Shown here: piece after piece, positions 25,652-34,623 of the stretch
Layout of the letters: every line of letters begins with the position of its first letter
Numbering within the stretch: position 1 is the stretch's first letter
NCBI GenBank assembly: GCA_002382975.1
Contig: DFTB01000017.1
Span: 186,001-250,000 of the forward strand
DNA: 64,000 nt
Source: Fibrobacter sp. UBA4223
Lineage (GTDB): Bacteria; Fibrobacterota; Fibrobacteria; Fibrobacterales; Fibrobacteraceae
Reading direction: 5' to 3'
The notes under the pieces: generated by a model
The model's database searches: none
What the model was told of the DNA's origin: nothing
Seen by the model: the letters and a program-made list of their open reading frames with translations, nothing else
Made by a program: the position numbers and the translations under genes

Positions 25652-27667
25652 CTATCTCACATTCACGACTTGCGTCTTGACGGTGCCGGCGCCATAAGCC
25701 CGCACCAGCAGGGTGCTGTGAGGCATTTTATTCAGCGGAATTGTGGCTGCCTGTGTTGGCAGATCCCGAGCCATAAGCTTGTGGCCCATCAGGTCAAAAA
25801 TTTCTACCCGTTGTGCATCTTGCACCGTAAGGCTGTTTGCGTAAATTTCCATATGGATGGTGCTTGCTGACACCAAGCTCGCTTGCGGAATGATTGATGT
25901 CTTTTTGCTACTGCTAGACTTGGGCTGAGCGGCAGAGGAGCTGCTTTTGGGAAGCAGTGACGGGCATGCATCCTTGGAGGGCTTGACTACAGAGGCACTC
26001 TTGCTTAGCACAAAACTGCCTATGTAGTTTGCACCGGTTTCCTTGTCGTAATAGTTGGAGTCGTTGGCGAAACGTACCGCGGAATAGTTAGAGTCGGCGG
26101 GCCAATTTCCGTATTGGGAAATTCTAAGGTAGACGGCGTACTTTCCTTCGGAAAGGGTCTTGGGCAGTTTTACTGCCGCCATCACTTGGTTGATTCCGTC
26201 AAAGGTGGTTTCGGATTTCACGTTGTCGTAGTCGGCGATGTTTCCGTTGTCGTCAAGCGCTGTTTTCAGTACCACCTTGCGGCTGAGAATGTTCTGCGGG
26301 TCAAATCCGTCACAAGGCTTGATTTCTTGTGGCTCGCCATAGACGGTATCTTTTGTGGATTCGGTGACGGGCCGCAGCACGATGGTCACGGGACGTTCCT
26401 TGGTCATGTTGCCGAATCCCACGTTCTGGATTTTCATGTCCAGTTTTAGTATGCTTTCTGTTCCGAGGCTATCCATCATCTTGGATTCCCGAAGCACGTA
26501 GCGATAACCCAGATGGTCGTCGATGTACTTGAAGGCGGTGTTCTGTAAGGTTCCTTCACCATCGGTATAGGATTCATAGGCCTTGTCGATGGTGTCTCGG
26601 GGGTGGAATTCCTTTTTTTTCCATTCGTCAATGAGGTTGTTGTTCCACTCAATATTCAGGTAACTGGTGTGAGTACGGAATCCTTCGTAAGAAAGGAATT
26701 CTACCGTGTTGATTTTCTTGTATCCACTTGCAGTGGTGAGAGCCTCGCCTCCGTAGGGGACGTTCTTGCCATAGGTTTCCATAAAGGCGACTGCTTCTTG
26801 CCGGCAGATACTTGTGGCGCAAACGCTTCCCCAGGTACCATAGTCATACTGGGTTCCCAGGTAACCATCGTTGTAGAATCCTACACGATAGATGTCTTCT
26901 TTTAGGGAGTCTGCCTTCATCTTGAAATAGGGATGATCGATGTTGAAGGAAACGTTGTAGTTCCAGGCGGTGGTGTCACCGGCGGTGTTCAGTTCTGTTG
27001 TTGGACTGAATCCTAGTCCTCTGGCAAGAACGCTGGGATTTCGCGGGCCCACATCTACGTCGTGGTCCGTGTTCTGCAAAAGTGTGGCAAGTCCTTCGCC
27101 CACGTAGAGCGGGTTGCTGATAGTACTGGTGTGCTGCTCGCCATATGGACCATACATGCCCTGCTCTACGAAGGTGATTACGTCTTTGTATTCGTTAAAG
27201 ACAGGGCTCAGTTGCTTGACGTGTTTCAGAATCCACTCTTGCGAGGGTTCCATGTTGCCCTTGCCGTTGTACCAGGGGTCGTAGGAAAAACGGACGATGA
27301 CGGTTGAATTGGTGGCGCGGATCTTGTCCAAGTAGGCGCGGAAGGAATTCAGCATGGCTTCGGTCAGGTCCTGGGTGGTGCCGTGAGCCGTCGGGTCGCT
27401 TGTATCCCAGACGGCGTTGCTTGAGAAAGCGGAAATCTCTGCCCGCAGGTGCATGAGGCGGTTCTTGTAGTATGGCTCCACTTCGATAGTTTCGGGCCGA
27501 AAGTGAATTACCTGGGGCCTGTAAAAGCCCCGGTCCGGATTGTAGAAACTTTGCAGCTGGTCGGTGTAGTCCAGCGGCTGCAACACGGCACTTGCCGCAA
27601 GAGCGGATACTGCCGCGGCTAAGCCCACAACGATTAACGCCCCGAAAGTCTTTCTTGAAACGAACAT
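25652..27667 (-). CDS. Secreted DUF4874/DUF4832 protein with C-terminal sorting domain
   Basis: A 671-aa secreted protein. Signal peptide at residues 1-24; a DUF4874-like region starts at SFYNPDRGFYRP (about 40) and includes HLRAEISAFS and RFSYDPWY; a DUF4832-like region follows (from about 245, FYNDGYLGT, RTHTSYLNIEWNN). The fold is presumably a glycoside-hydrolase-like barrel, but no activity is established. A Ser/Lys linker near residue 580 precedes a type IX-like sorting domain (VEIFDLMGHKL ... NMP-like turn ... VVNVR). AGGAG lies 9 nt upstream of the start within ACCTATAGGAG, a half-unit of the inverted-repeat array upstream. Confidence 0.8.
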   Translation of the reverse strand: MFVSRKTFGALIVVGLAAAVSALAASAVLQPLDYTDQLQSFYNPDRGFYRPQVIHFRPETIEVEPYYKNRLMHLRAEISAFSSNAVWDTSDPTAHGTTQDLTEAMLNSFRAYLDKIRATNSTVIVRFSYDPWYNGKGNMEPSQEWILKHVKQLSPVFNEYKDVITFVEQGMYGPYGEQHTSTISNPLYVGEGLATLLQNTDHDVDVGPRNPSVLARGLGFSPTTELNTAGDTTAWNYNVSFNIDHPYFKMKADSLKEDIYRVGFYNDGYLGTQYDYGTWGSVCATSICRQEAVAFMETYGKNVPYGGEALTTASGYKKINTVEFLSYEGFRTHTSYLNIEWNNNLIDEWKKKEFHPRDTIDKAYESYTDGEGTLQNTAFKYIDDHLGYRYVLRESKMMDSLGTESILKLDMKIQNVGFGNMTKERPVTIVLRPVTESTKDTVYGEPQEIKPCDGFDPQNILSRKVVLKTALDDNGNIADYDNVKSETTFDGINQVMAAVKLPKTLSEGKYAVYLRISQYGNWPADSNYSAVRFANDSNYYDKETGANYIGSFVLSKSASVVKPSKDACPSLLPKSSSSAAQPKSSSSKKTSIIPQASLVSASTIHMEIYANSLTVQDAQRVEIFDLMGHKLMARDLPTQAATIPLNKMPHSTLLVRAYGAGTVKTQVVNVR

Positions 27668-27680
27668 CTGCCCAAACTCC

Positions 27681-28055
27681 TATAGGTAAGATATATTATT
27701 TCCCGAAAAAAAGCACGGATAATGGGTGTTTGACCTATAAGAAGGCGGTAAAATGCGGTTTTATAGGTCCGGCAGGGGCAGTGAAATAGGAGTCGTACCT
27801 ATAAATAGACCTGCGGAGGAGCGTTTATAGGTATACGAAAGGCTAAAAAGTGGGGCCGGGGCATATAAAATCGAAATTTTGGGGTGATTTATAGGCCTTT
27901 TTTATTGAATTACGAACAAATTAACGCCTTTTGAGGCGGAATTTTGCCGGTTTGGACCTATAAGAGTGCGAAAAAGAGGGGTTTTATAGGTGCGTCGGTG
28001 GAAGATGAGCGGATGATGGACCTATAAAAGAGTGAAAACAGGGCGGTTTATAGGT
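27681..28055. repeat. Array of 36-bp inverted-repeat units with 64-bp period
   Basis: Five units of exactly 36 bp, each ACCTATAA, 20 variable purine-rich bases, TTATAGGT: 27733-27768, 27797-27832, 27861-27896 (degenerate: GCATATAA...TTATAGGC), 27956-27991 and 28020-28055. Start-to-start spacing is 64, 64, 95 and 64 bp. An extra TATAGGT half-site at 27681-27687 overlaps the SD region of the DUF4832 gene. Only the 8-bp arms are conserved. The rest of the 27668-28197 gap holds a CGCC-TTTTGA-GGCG hairpin (about 27924-27938) and, beyond 28084, a gene remnant. Confidence 0.85.
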
Positions 28056-28083
28056 CCCCAACGCCAAAATGTCGCCTATTTTT

Positions 28084-28195
28084 ATAGAATCGCCTGATAT
28101 CGAATTTTTCTTCAAGTCCGCTCGAACCTGATCAAGCGTTAAAGCAAAAGAAGACACCGAAAAAAAGAAAAACAATTAACATTTTGAACATACGC
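28084..28195 (-). pseudogene. Possible remnant of the 5' end of an exported-protein gene
   Basis: On the minus strand an ATG at 28190-28192 opens MFKMLIVFLFFGV and, after a one-base frame change, continues FFFSVSSFALTLDQVRADLK then KKNSISGDSIKIGDILALGT. That looks like a signal peptide plus the start of a LolA-like or other exported protein, truncated where the inverted-repeat array begins. It could also be chance; the downstream part is missing. Confidence 0.3.
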
Positions 28196-28197
28196 AA

Positions 28198-28887
28198 TCA
28201 GTCCTTTATGCAACGCAACGTCATCCAGGCGTCAGCAAAATGATTCAATACACTTGAATGAATAATAACGTCAAATACGCTACTTGATGTTTTCATTGTC
28301 GAGGACCAATATGATGCCGACAAGAACATATCTGTAATACCCCCATTCCAGTAGAGATATCCTGCGGGAAGTGAAGAAAAAGCACAATCATCAGAACCGC
28401 TTTCTCTTTTCTCATTCCAAAGGTTTGTACTTTTTAACCTCATCGCGGTTTCTCTATCATCTAATTTTCCAACAACATTTATTAACTCAAGCCATTCATC
28501 GTTAGAAGGTACATGCCATCCCATGGGACAAACAGAATCGACTCTAGCATAGTCTAGTTTACCATTTTCATCATTGTTCTCTTGCAAAGAATAGTATCGC
28601 CCCCAAAAATTGCAATCTGAATCACCATTGTCATAACAGATACTATAGTCTGTTTCATAATTCAAGTTCTCTGCCATCCAAACCTGGTTGCCAATAGTCG
28701 TGTATTTATACACTTGCCCGTCCCGTTCATCTATGAACGTTCCACGATTGGGCATACCGTAGGCATTCACGCCATTTTCGGGACAAACGTCCTTCGCGCT
28801 CCAACTGTTGCTATCTTCTGAGCAAGCAGCAAATACTACGAGAAGAAAAAACGGTGCGAGAATTCCTGTAACCTTTTTTTGTTTCAT
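28198..28887 (-). CDS. FISUMP-domain lipoprotein
   Basis: A 229-aa lipoprotein with the Fibrobacter succinogenes major paralogous domain (FISUMP, TIGR02145 type). Lipobox VVFAAC at residues 17-22. The domain shows FIDERDGQVYKYTTIGNQVW, MAENLNYETDYSICYDN, CPMGWHVPSNDEWLELI, FSSLPAGYLYW, ASYWSST and ends MTLRCIKD. The domain is common in surface proteins of this genus and its function is unknown. The gene is AT-richer than its neighbours. Confidence 0.92.
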   Translation of the reverse strand: MKQKKVTGILAPFFLLVVFAACSEDSNSWSAKDVCPENGVNAYGMPNRGTFIDERDGQVYKYTTIGNQVWMAENLNYETDYSICYDNGDSDCNFWGRYYSLQENNDENGKLDYARVDSVCPMGWHVPSNDEWLELINVVGKLDDRETAMRLKSTNLWNEKRESGSDDCAFSSLPAGYLYWNGGITDMFLSASYWSSTMKTSSSVFDVIIHSSVLNHFADAWMTLRCIKD

Positions 28888-29021
28888 TGTGAAGAGTCCT
28901 TGGCGCTTTCTTTGCTGAAAAGGCGCTCCATAAAGATAGCAAATGCCGGGTGTGAGGAAATTGTAAGATTTTTGCCCTATTTAGCGGGCTACCTAATTCT
29001 GCGGATAAATCTAAATTTGGG

Positions 29022-29029
29022 TATCTTTG
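29022..29029 (+). promoter_or_regulatory. FCB-type promoter box near the Aas-like gene
   Basis: TATCTTTG 7 nt before the ATG at 29037; a second candidate, TAAATTTG, lies at 29012-29019. Because GAGG sits between the first box and the ATG, the upstream box may be the functional one. Confidence 0.3.
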
Positions 29030-29036
29030 AGGATTT

Positions 29037-32000
29037 ATGAAGCTTTGCCGTTACCCTAGCGTGGTGCCCTATTTCATTCTGGTTTTTTGCAGTATTTTTG
29101 TGCAGATGGGGCTGTTCGTCCACTTTCAACGGTGGCTTTCGTTTTCCTTCGAGGGGTCGGCGTTCTGGTGGCGCAGCATGCTTTTGCAGTTCGCCATTTT
29201 TGTGCCCAGCATTTTCATGATGCCTGCGGCGAGTTACTTTGCGGGGCACTTTCGCAAGGGCCGCGTGATGGCCTGGTCGTCGGTGGGCATGCTGGCTTCG
29301 GTGATTGCGGTGGTGGTGTGCTATGTGGCTGGGGCCGAGTGGGTGGCCTACGGGCTTTTGCTGCTTTACGGGATTTTCCTTTCGATTCTGAGCCCTGCCA
29401 AGTTGGGAATCATGAAGGAGATGGTGGCGGCTGAGGACCTGGTGAAAATCAATTCCTGGTACATGGCACTGTCGGTGCTGGGGACTGCGGGGGCGGCGTT
29501 TTTTGCCATGGGGCTTTCGGGCCACGAGAATTCGCCGGTGAGTATCGATTTGACCCTCTGGATTTATCTCGGGCTTTCGGTGGTGACCACCGTTTCGGCG
29601 TTCTGCATTCGGGTGGGGGAGTCCCACGACTCCCTGAAGATGCGCTCTCCGGTGCGGGAATTTTCGGCCACCTGGAGCCACCCCATCGTGCGGCTTTCGA
29701 TTCTCGGGCTTTCGGCGTTCTGGGGCGTGACCCAGATTTTCCTGATTCTTATCCAGCGCATGAACGATATGCTGAATACGGCGGTGATTCCCGTGTCCAT
29801 GTTCAGCGCCACCGTGGGCTACGTGGTGGGCGCTCTGAGCGCCGGACGTGCGTCAAAGGGGTTCGTGGAGACCGGGCTGATTCCCTTTTCGGCGGCGGTA
29901 TCTGCCGTGACCATGTTCTCGCTGCCCTTTGTGAATAACGACTGGCTGGAGGCTGTGCTGTATGGCGTGATTGGCTGGAGCGCGGGTTCTGCCTATGTGA
30001 TTTTGCGGACGGTCATCCAGGGCTTTACCAGGCCCGATACGGCGGGGCGGATTCATGCGGTGGCGAACGCTATCCAGATGGCGTTTTTGGCCCTGATTAT
30101 GGGCGGGCAGACCCTGCTTTTGATTTTTACGCCGGTGACCATCGACCATTGCTTCATGATTCTGTCGGTGATTCTCGCCCTGTGCTTTATCATGAACCTG
30201 CGGCAGACCCCCATGACACTTTTGCGGGCGGCGCTCCGCTTTGCCTTTGCCTTTGTGTTTCGTTATCGGGTGAAGGTGATTGGCGTGCAGAACATTCCGG
30301 AATCGGGACCGCTTCTTTTGGTGGGCCCCCATTTCAGTTTTATCGACTGGGCGGTGCTGCAGATGTCTTCGCCCAGGCCGCTCCGCATTGCCAGTAACCG
30401 CAACACCTTTGCCGACTGGTACCAGCGCTGGTTCTTTCACGGGAACTTTCTGATTAGCATCAACCGTCGCGACCCGGCGCCTGCCATGGAGCAAATCCGC
30501 AAGGCCCTTTTGAACGGCGAGGCGGTGGTGATTTTCCCGGAAGGCGAAGTTTCCAAGACGCCCTTTGTCTCGAAGTTTTCGCTGGACTATTCCAAGGCCA
30601 TTGAAGGAACGGACGCGCAGATTGTGCCGTTCTACATACAGGGCCTGTGGGGAAGCCGTTACAGCCATGCCTCTGAAAGCGTGAACCGCCCGCAATCCTT
30701 TAACCGGGTGATTAGCGTTGGTTTTTCGAAGCCGCTCCCGACGGATGCCTCCGAGCAGAAAATCCGGAGTGACCTGCAGTTCCTGGCGGCGGACATCTGG
30801 AATCTGGCCATGGACCATTCCGAAAGCATTGTGCCGCTCTGGTTCAAGGCTATGGAAAAACGTCGCTTCCGTCCGATTCTTATAGACCCTGCGGGCCGAC
30901 ATGTGAACGGCTTTGGCATGATTCGCCTGTGCCGTTACTTTGGTCGAAAGATTCGGGCCGTGGCGAAGGGCGAAAAGAACGTAGGGTTCATGATTCCCAC
31001 CAGCCGCGATGCCGCCCTCGGGATTATTTCCATCTTGGGTGCGGGCAAGACGTCTGTCAACCTGAACTATACCGCCCCGGTGGATACCATTCTTGGCTGT
31101 ATGGAAAAGGCGGAACTTTCTACCGTCGTCACCACCCGCGTGTTTTTTGAGAAACTGTGCGGCAAGAATCCGGCCTTTGCCCAGGTCGCCGAGAAGTGTC
31201 GCCTGATTTATTTGGACGAAGAGGAACGGAAGGTTTCGACCCTTGGCCGTCTGTTGGCGACGCTTGTCATTTTGACTTGCCCTGCGGCAATCCTTCGCAG
31301 GCTCTGGTTCAGTTCCGCCCGGCTGGAAGACGATGCCGTCATTTTGTTCAGTTCCGGTTCCGAAGGCACGCCGAAGGGGGTGGAACTGACCCACAAGAAC
31401 GTGATTTCCAATGCCCAGCAGTGCGACTATGTGGTGAAACTCTGCCGTACAGACGTGATGACGGCGCTGCTCCCGCTGTTCCATTCCTTTGGCTTCACCA
31501 TGACCTTCATGATGCCCTTGCTGGATGGCGTGCCTATGGTGCTTTGCCCGGACCCTACCGACATCAAGACTCTCGCCCGGGTTTGTGCCCAGTACAAGAC
31601 GACCATTATGATGGGTACTCCTACATTTTTGCGGGCTATCGCCATCAACCGCTGGGTCCACCCCATGTGTCTGGATTCTCTCCGCTATATCATCGCTGGT
31701 GCCGAAAAGCTCCGCCCCGAAATGCGGGAAACCTTCAAGCTCAAGTTCGGCAAGGACATTTACGAAGGTTACGGCTGCACGGAACTCACGCCCCTTGCTA
31801 CTATTAATGCGCCCAATGTATTGCTGGATGACTTCTTGACCATGGAAAAGTGCAGCGACCACTCGAGCATCGGGCTTCCGCCTCCGGGAACCGTGGCCGC
31901 CATCATCAACCCCGAAACCAACGAGGTGTTGCCTCAGGGCGAAGAAGGCATGCTCGTGGTTACGGGCCCCCAGGTCATGAAGGGCTACCTGAAGGATGGC

Positions 32001-32423
32001 GAAAAGACTGCGTCCGTAATCATTGAAAAAGATGGCCGCCGTTGGTACAAGACCGGCGACAAGTGCGTCATTACGGAAGATGGTTTTGTGCAGATTCTCG
32101 GGCGCTACAGCCGCTTTGCGAAACTGGGCGGCGAGATGATTTCGCTTACGGCGGTGGAACTCCGTATCGCCGAAACCAAGGTTCTCGATGGTCTTGAATT
32201 TGCCGTCACTGCCGTTCCCGACTCCGTCAAGGGCGAACGCATTGTGCTGCTGGTCAAGGGCGGCGATGCCGAAGACATTTCCCGCAGGCTCCGCAAGTCG
32301 GGAATTCCGCCCCTGATGCTGCCCGGTTCCGTTTTCTGCGTAGAGAGCGTTCCCAAGCTTGGAAGCGGTAAGTGGGATTTTAACGGCATGAAAAAGCTGG
32401 CCCAGGAACTGGTGGAAAAGTAG
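29037..32423 (+). CDS. aas: Three-domain Aas-type protein: MFS transporter, acyltransferase, acyl-ACP synthetase
   Basis: An 1128-aa inner-membrane fusion. Residues about 1-395 are an LplT-like MFS transporter with some 11-12 helices. Residues about 400-620 are a PlsC-type acyltransferase (HFSFID, an H-x4-D motif, near 435; FPEGEVSK near 502). Residues about 640-1128 are an AMP-forming acyl ligase (LFSSGSEGTPKGVELTHKN near 765; EGYGCTEL near 909; YKTGDK near 1004; the C-terminal Lys in GSGKWDFNGMKK). In this family the parts import lysophospholipid and re-acylate it with fatty acid activated on ACP. GAGG lies before the ATG; the MBL gene follows after 19 bp. Confidence 0.92.
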   Translation: MKLCRYPSVVPYFILVFCSIFVQMGLFVHFQRWLSFSFEGSAFWWRSMLLQFAIFVPSIFMMPAASYFAGHFRKGRVMAWSSVGMLASVIAVVVCYVAGAEWVAYGLLLLYGIFLSILSPAKLGIMKEMVAAEDLVKINSWYMALSVLGTAGAAFFAMGLSGHENSPVSIDLTLWIYLGLSVVTTVSAFCIRVGESHDSLKMRSPVREFSATWSHPIVRLSILGLSAFWGVTQIFLILIQRMNDMLNTAVIPVSMFSATVGYVVGALSAGRASKGFVETGLIPFSAAVSAVTMFSLPFVNNDWLEAVLYGVIGWSAGSAYVILRTVIQGFTRPDTAGRIHAVANAIQMAFLALIMGGQTLLLIFTPVTIDHCFMILSVILALCFIMNLRQTPMTLLRAALRFAFAFVFRYRVKVIGVQNIPESGPLLLVGPHFSFIDWAVLQMSSPRPLRIASNRNTFADWYQRWFFHGNFLISINRRDPAPAMEQIRKALLNGEAVVIFPEGEVSKTPFVSKFSLDYSKAIEGTDAQIVPFYIQGLWGSRYSHASESVNRPQSFNRVISVGFSKPLPTDASEQKIRSDLQFLAADIWNLAMDHSESIVPLWFKAMEKRRFRPILIDPAGRHVNGFGMIRLCRYFGRKIRAVAKGEKNVGFMIPTSRDAALGIISILGAGKTSVNLNYTAPVDTILGCMEKAELSTVVTTRVFFEKLCGKNPAFAQVAEKCRLIYLDEEERKVSTLGRLLATLVILTCPAAILRRLWFSSARLEDDAVILFSSGSEGTPKGVELTHKNVISNAQQCDYVVKLCRTDVMTALLPLFHSFGFTMTFMMPLLDGVPMVLCPDPTDIKTLARVCAQYKTTIMMGTPTFLRAIAINRWVHPMCLDSLRYIIAGAEKLRPEMRETFKLKFGKDIYEGYGCTELTPLATINAPNVLLDDFLTMEKCSDHSSIGLPPPGTVAAIINPETNEVLPQGEEGMLVVTGPQVMKGYLKDGEKTASVIIEKDGRRWYKTGDKCVITEDGFVQILGRYSRFAKLGGEMISLTAVELRIAETKVLDGLEFAVTAVPDSVKGERIVLLVKGGDAEDISRRLRKSGIPPLMLPGSVFCVESVPKLGSGKWDFNGMKKLAQELVEK

Positions 32424-32442
32424 ACATTGCTACATTCTCCTT

Positions 32443-33099
32443 ATGCTACTCCAACAATTTGTTTTCAATTCTTTTGGCGTGAACGGCTTTGTGCTGGGTG
32501 GCGATACTGGCGAAGCTATTCTTATAGACCCTAGCGCTGGCCGCGAGGTGGAACGCAAGGCCCTTGCGGACTATATCGAAACGAAGGGTCTGAAGGTGCG
32601 GCATCTCTTGAATACCCACCTGCACCTGGACCATGTTTTAGGGAATGCCTTTGTGGAGCGTACTTACGGCGTGCTGCCTGAGGCCCACGAAGAGGACGCC
32701 TTCTTGCTGGACCTGCAAGAGGAACAGAGCCGGATGTTTGGCTTGCCTATGGAAGAAGCGTCTCCTGCGTTGGGAAACTACCTTGCCGAAGGTGACATCG
32801 TAGAAGTGCCGGGTATTCGCCTGCAGGTGATTCACGTGGCGGGACACTCTCCCGGCGGAATCGCTTTTTACTGCGAAAGCCCTGGCGAAGTGAACGGCCA
32901 GAAAGATGTTCCTCCGCTCCTATTTCCGGGAGACATTTTATTTGCCGGGAGCCGTGGCCGAAGCGATTTGTTTGGCGGCGACGAGGATGCCTTGGTTAAA
33001 GGGATAAAGGAAAAATTGTTGGTGCTGCCCGAAGACACCATAGTATTCCCTGGACACGGGCCAAGTACAACTATAGGCGATGAGCGCCGCTGGTATTAA
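32443..33099 (+). CDS. Metallo-beta-lactamase fold hydrolase (glyoxalase II-like)
   Basis: A 218-aa soluble hydrolase. Metal motif THLHLDHVLG (residues 52-61), then HVAGHSPGGIAFYC (about 127-140), FPGDILFAGSRGRSDL (about 163-178) and FPGHGPSTTIGDE near the C terminus. These are typical of the glyoxalase-II-like hydrolases in the MBL superfamily, which act on thioesters or persulfides; the exact substrate is unknown. It converges on nnrD and overlaps it by 4 bp. Confidence 0.88.
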   Translation: MLLQQFVFNSFGVNGFVLGGDTGEAILIDPSAGREVERKALADYIETKGLKVRHLLNTHLHLDHVLGNAFVERTYGVLPEAHEEDAFLLDLQEEQSRMFGLPMEEASPALGNYLAEGDIVEVPGIRLQVIHVAGHSPGGIAFYCESPGEVNGQKDVPPLLFPGDILFAGSRGRSDLFGGDEDALVKGIKEKLLVLPEDTIVFPGHGPSTTIGDERRWY

Positions 33100-34040
33100 G
33101 GAACGTCGCAACTGCCGCCAGCTTGCAGAAATGCTTGCGGCAGGCTTTCGATGACATCGCTGGGGAGCATGGAGAACGCTCCCAGTTTTTGACGGGCGAT
33201 TAGGCCCGCTTTCTGGTGTAGAAGCGCTCCCAGGACAGCGGCATCTGTAGGCGTGCAACCCTGGGCCAATAGTGCCACGATGATTCCGGTAAGTACATCT
33301 CCGGAGCCGCCCTTGGCCATGCCGGAATTGGCGGCAGGCACCGCGAAAATTTCTCCCTCGGGTGTGGCGATAAGAATGGGGGAACTTTTCAGTAGGACAA
33401 TCTTTCCAAATACTTTCGCTTTTCCTGCAAGGAATTCGGGAAACGCAGCGGCCTCTTGCGGAAGCTCTCCGAAGAGTCTTGCGAATTCCCGTTTGTGGGG
33501 TGTCAAGATGGCGGGTGCGTCTATCTGCTTCAGGTCGCTTGCCGTGAGGGAGTTCAGACCGTCGGCGTCGATGACCATGGGCACGCTGCAGCGGGTGACG
33601 AAGTTTCGGACGGCGGTTCTGGTTTCTTGCCTCTGGCCGAGCCCCGGCCCGATGGCTACCGCCTGCTGGTACTTTGTGCTTTTTAAAAGCACTGGGACAT
33701 GTCGGTCTTTCAGAAAGTCGCATTCGTCGATACCGCCGATTTCGTCGGGTGAGCGCTTCGTAAAATTCGTGCCGCCGGCACGGCTGTCTTCAAGACTTAT
33801 AAAAACGGGTTCGGAAAGTTTCGCCTGGAGGATGGGGATAATCCTTCTCGGGGAGGCGAGGGTTACAAGCCCAGCACCGCTCCGGAGGGCGGCCTTGGTG
33901 CACAGGGCGGCTGCTCCCGGCATGTCCTTGGAACCGGCAATTACCAGGGCACAACCTTGCGTCCGCTTGTCGCCTTTTTCGTTTCGCGTCGGGAGCAGTT
34001 CCGAAATGGTCTTTTCCATGTCCTCGATTTCGTGAATCAT
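33096..34040 (-). CDS. nnrD: ADP-dependent NAD(P)H-hydrate dehydratase
   Basis: A 314-aa ribokinase-like enzyme that repairs hydrated NAD(P)H. Family motifs: KGDKRTQGCALVIAGSKDMPG (about residues 20-40; the usual KGxxGxvlviaGS), GPGLGQ (about 115), LTPHKREFARLFG (about 178) and GMAKGGSGDVLTGIIVALLAQG (about 243-264) with the anion-hole GGSGD. The partner epimerase domain (NnrE) is not fused and not seen here. The ATG at 34019, with GAGG 3 nt upstream, is an alternative start. Confidence 0.9.
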   Translation of the reverse strand: MIHEIEDMEKTISELLPTRNEKGDKRTQGCALVIAGSKDMPGAAALCTKAALRSGAGLVTLASPRRIIPILQAKLSEPVFISLEDSRAGGTNFTKRSPDEIGGIDECDFLKDRHVPVLLKSTKYQQAVAIGPGLGQRQETRTAVRNFVTRCSVPMVIDADGLNSLTASDLKQIDAPAILTPHKREFARLFGELPQEAAAFPEFLAGKAKVFGKIVLLKSSPILIATPEGEIFAVPAANSGMAKGGSGDVLTGIIVALLAQGCTPTDAAVLGALLHQKAGLIARQKLGAFSMLPSDVIESLPQAFLQAGGSCDVP

Positions 34041-34071
34041 TCTTCTGCCTGCAGGTTGTAGGTGTTGCGTT

Positions 34072-34623
34072 TTACAGGATTTTCTGGAAAAACTCGGGCC
34101 GGTGAAAATCAGGCTTTTCGGTATCGATGGGGAAGGCGCTCAGGTAGTGGGGAGTCTTGGCCTTGTCGGCGCACTTGTACAGGTTTCCTTCCAGGGAGAT
34201 GCCTTCGAAAGTTTCCAGGCCGAAAATTTCCGGCGGAATAGTTACCGTCATCCCCCAGCAGATCAGGTTTCCGGCGACGCTGGCCAGCTGTTTTGCCCGC
34301 TTGATTTTGGCGAGGGCGTCTGTGGACAGCTTTTCCCGGTTTTGCCTGTCCGCTCCCCTTGCCGCCAGAATAAAGCCCCGGCTAGTCACCTCGAAGTTGA
34401 AATACTCCGCAGGGTTCTTGGGGTTTCTGAGGAAAATCTCTACGCAGGAATCTTCCCAGCTGGTAGAGTTGTCTTCTTGGACTTCGGCGCGGAAACAGTC
34501 CAGGGGTTCTTCTACCAGGAATTCTACCTGGAGTAAGCCCTCTGCGCAGGCGATGTTGGCCTGGACGGCGGGCAGGGTGATTCCCTGGTTGGCATTCCAG
34601 TCAAGATTCGGTTTTAGCAACAT
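34072..34623 (-). CDS. CBM9-like (family 9-like carbohydrate-binding) protein
   Basis: A 183-aa single-domain protein of the CBM9-like family found with polysaccharide-use genes. The family's WEDSCVEIFLRNPKN motif (about residues 56-70) and the C-terminal GNLYKCADKAKTPHYLSAF ... KPDFHRPEFF are clear. There is no signal peptide, so the protein is probably cytosolic, perhaps a sugar sensor or an accessory factor; this is inferred. Its promoter is overlaid by a large palindromic operator (34623-34664), and the start codon lies inside the operator's first palindrome, so tight repression or induction is likely. Confidence 0.82.
   Translation of the reverse strand: MLLKPNLDWNANQGITLPAVQANIACAEGLLQVEFLVEEPLDCFRAEVQEDNSTSWEDSCVEIFLRNPKNPAEYFNFEVTSRGFILAARGADRQNREKLSTDALAKIKRAKQLASVAGNLICWGMTVTIPPEIFGLETFEGISLEGNLYKCADKAKTPHYLSAFPIDTEKPDFHRPEFFQKIL

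Noticed and set aside
27733-28055. CRISPR array, suggested by the 36-bp unit and 28-bp gap
   Set aside because: Only the 8-bp arms are conserved; the 20 inner bases differ between units, one spacing is 95 bp, and there are no cas genes or leader in the window.
27984-28175. 63-aa ORF running into the inverted-repeat array
   Set aside because: The C-terminal half is translated array sequence. Only the first part was kept, as a possible gene remnant.
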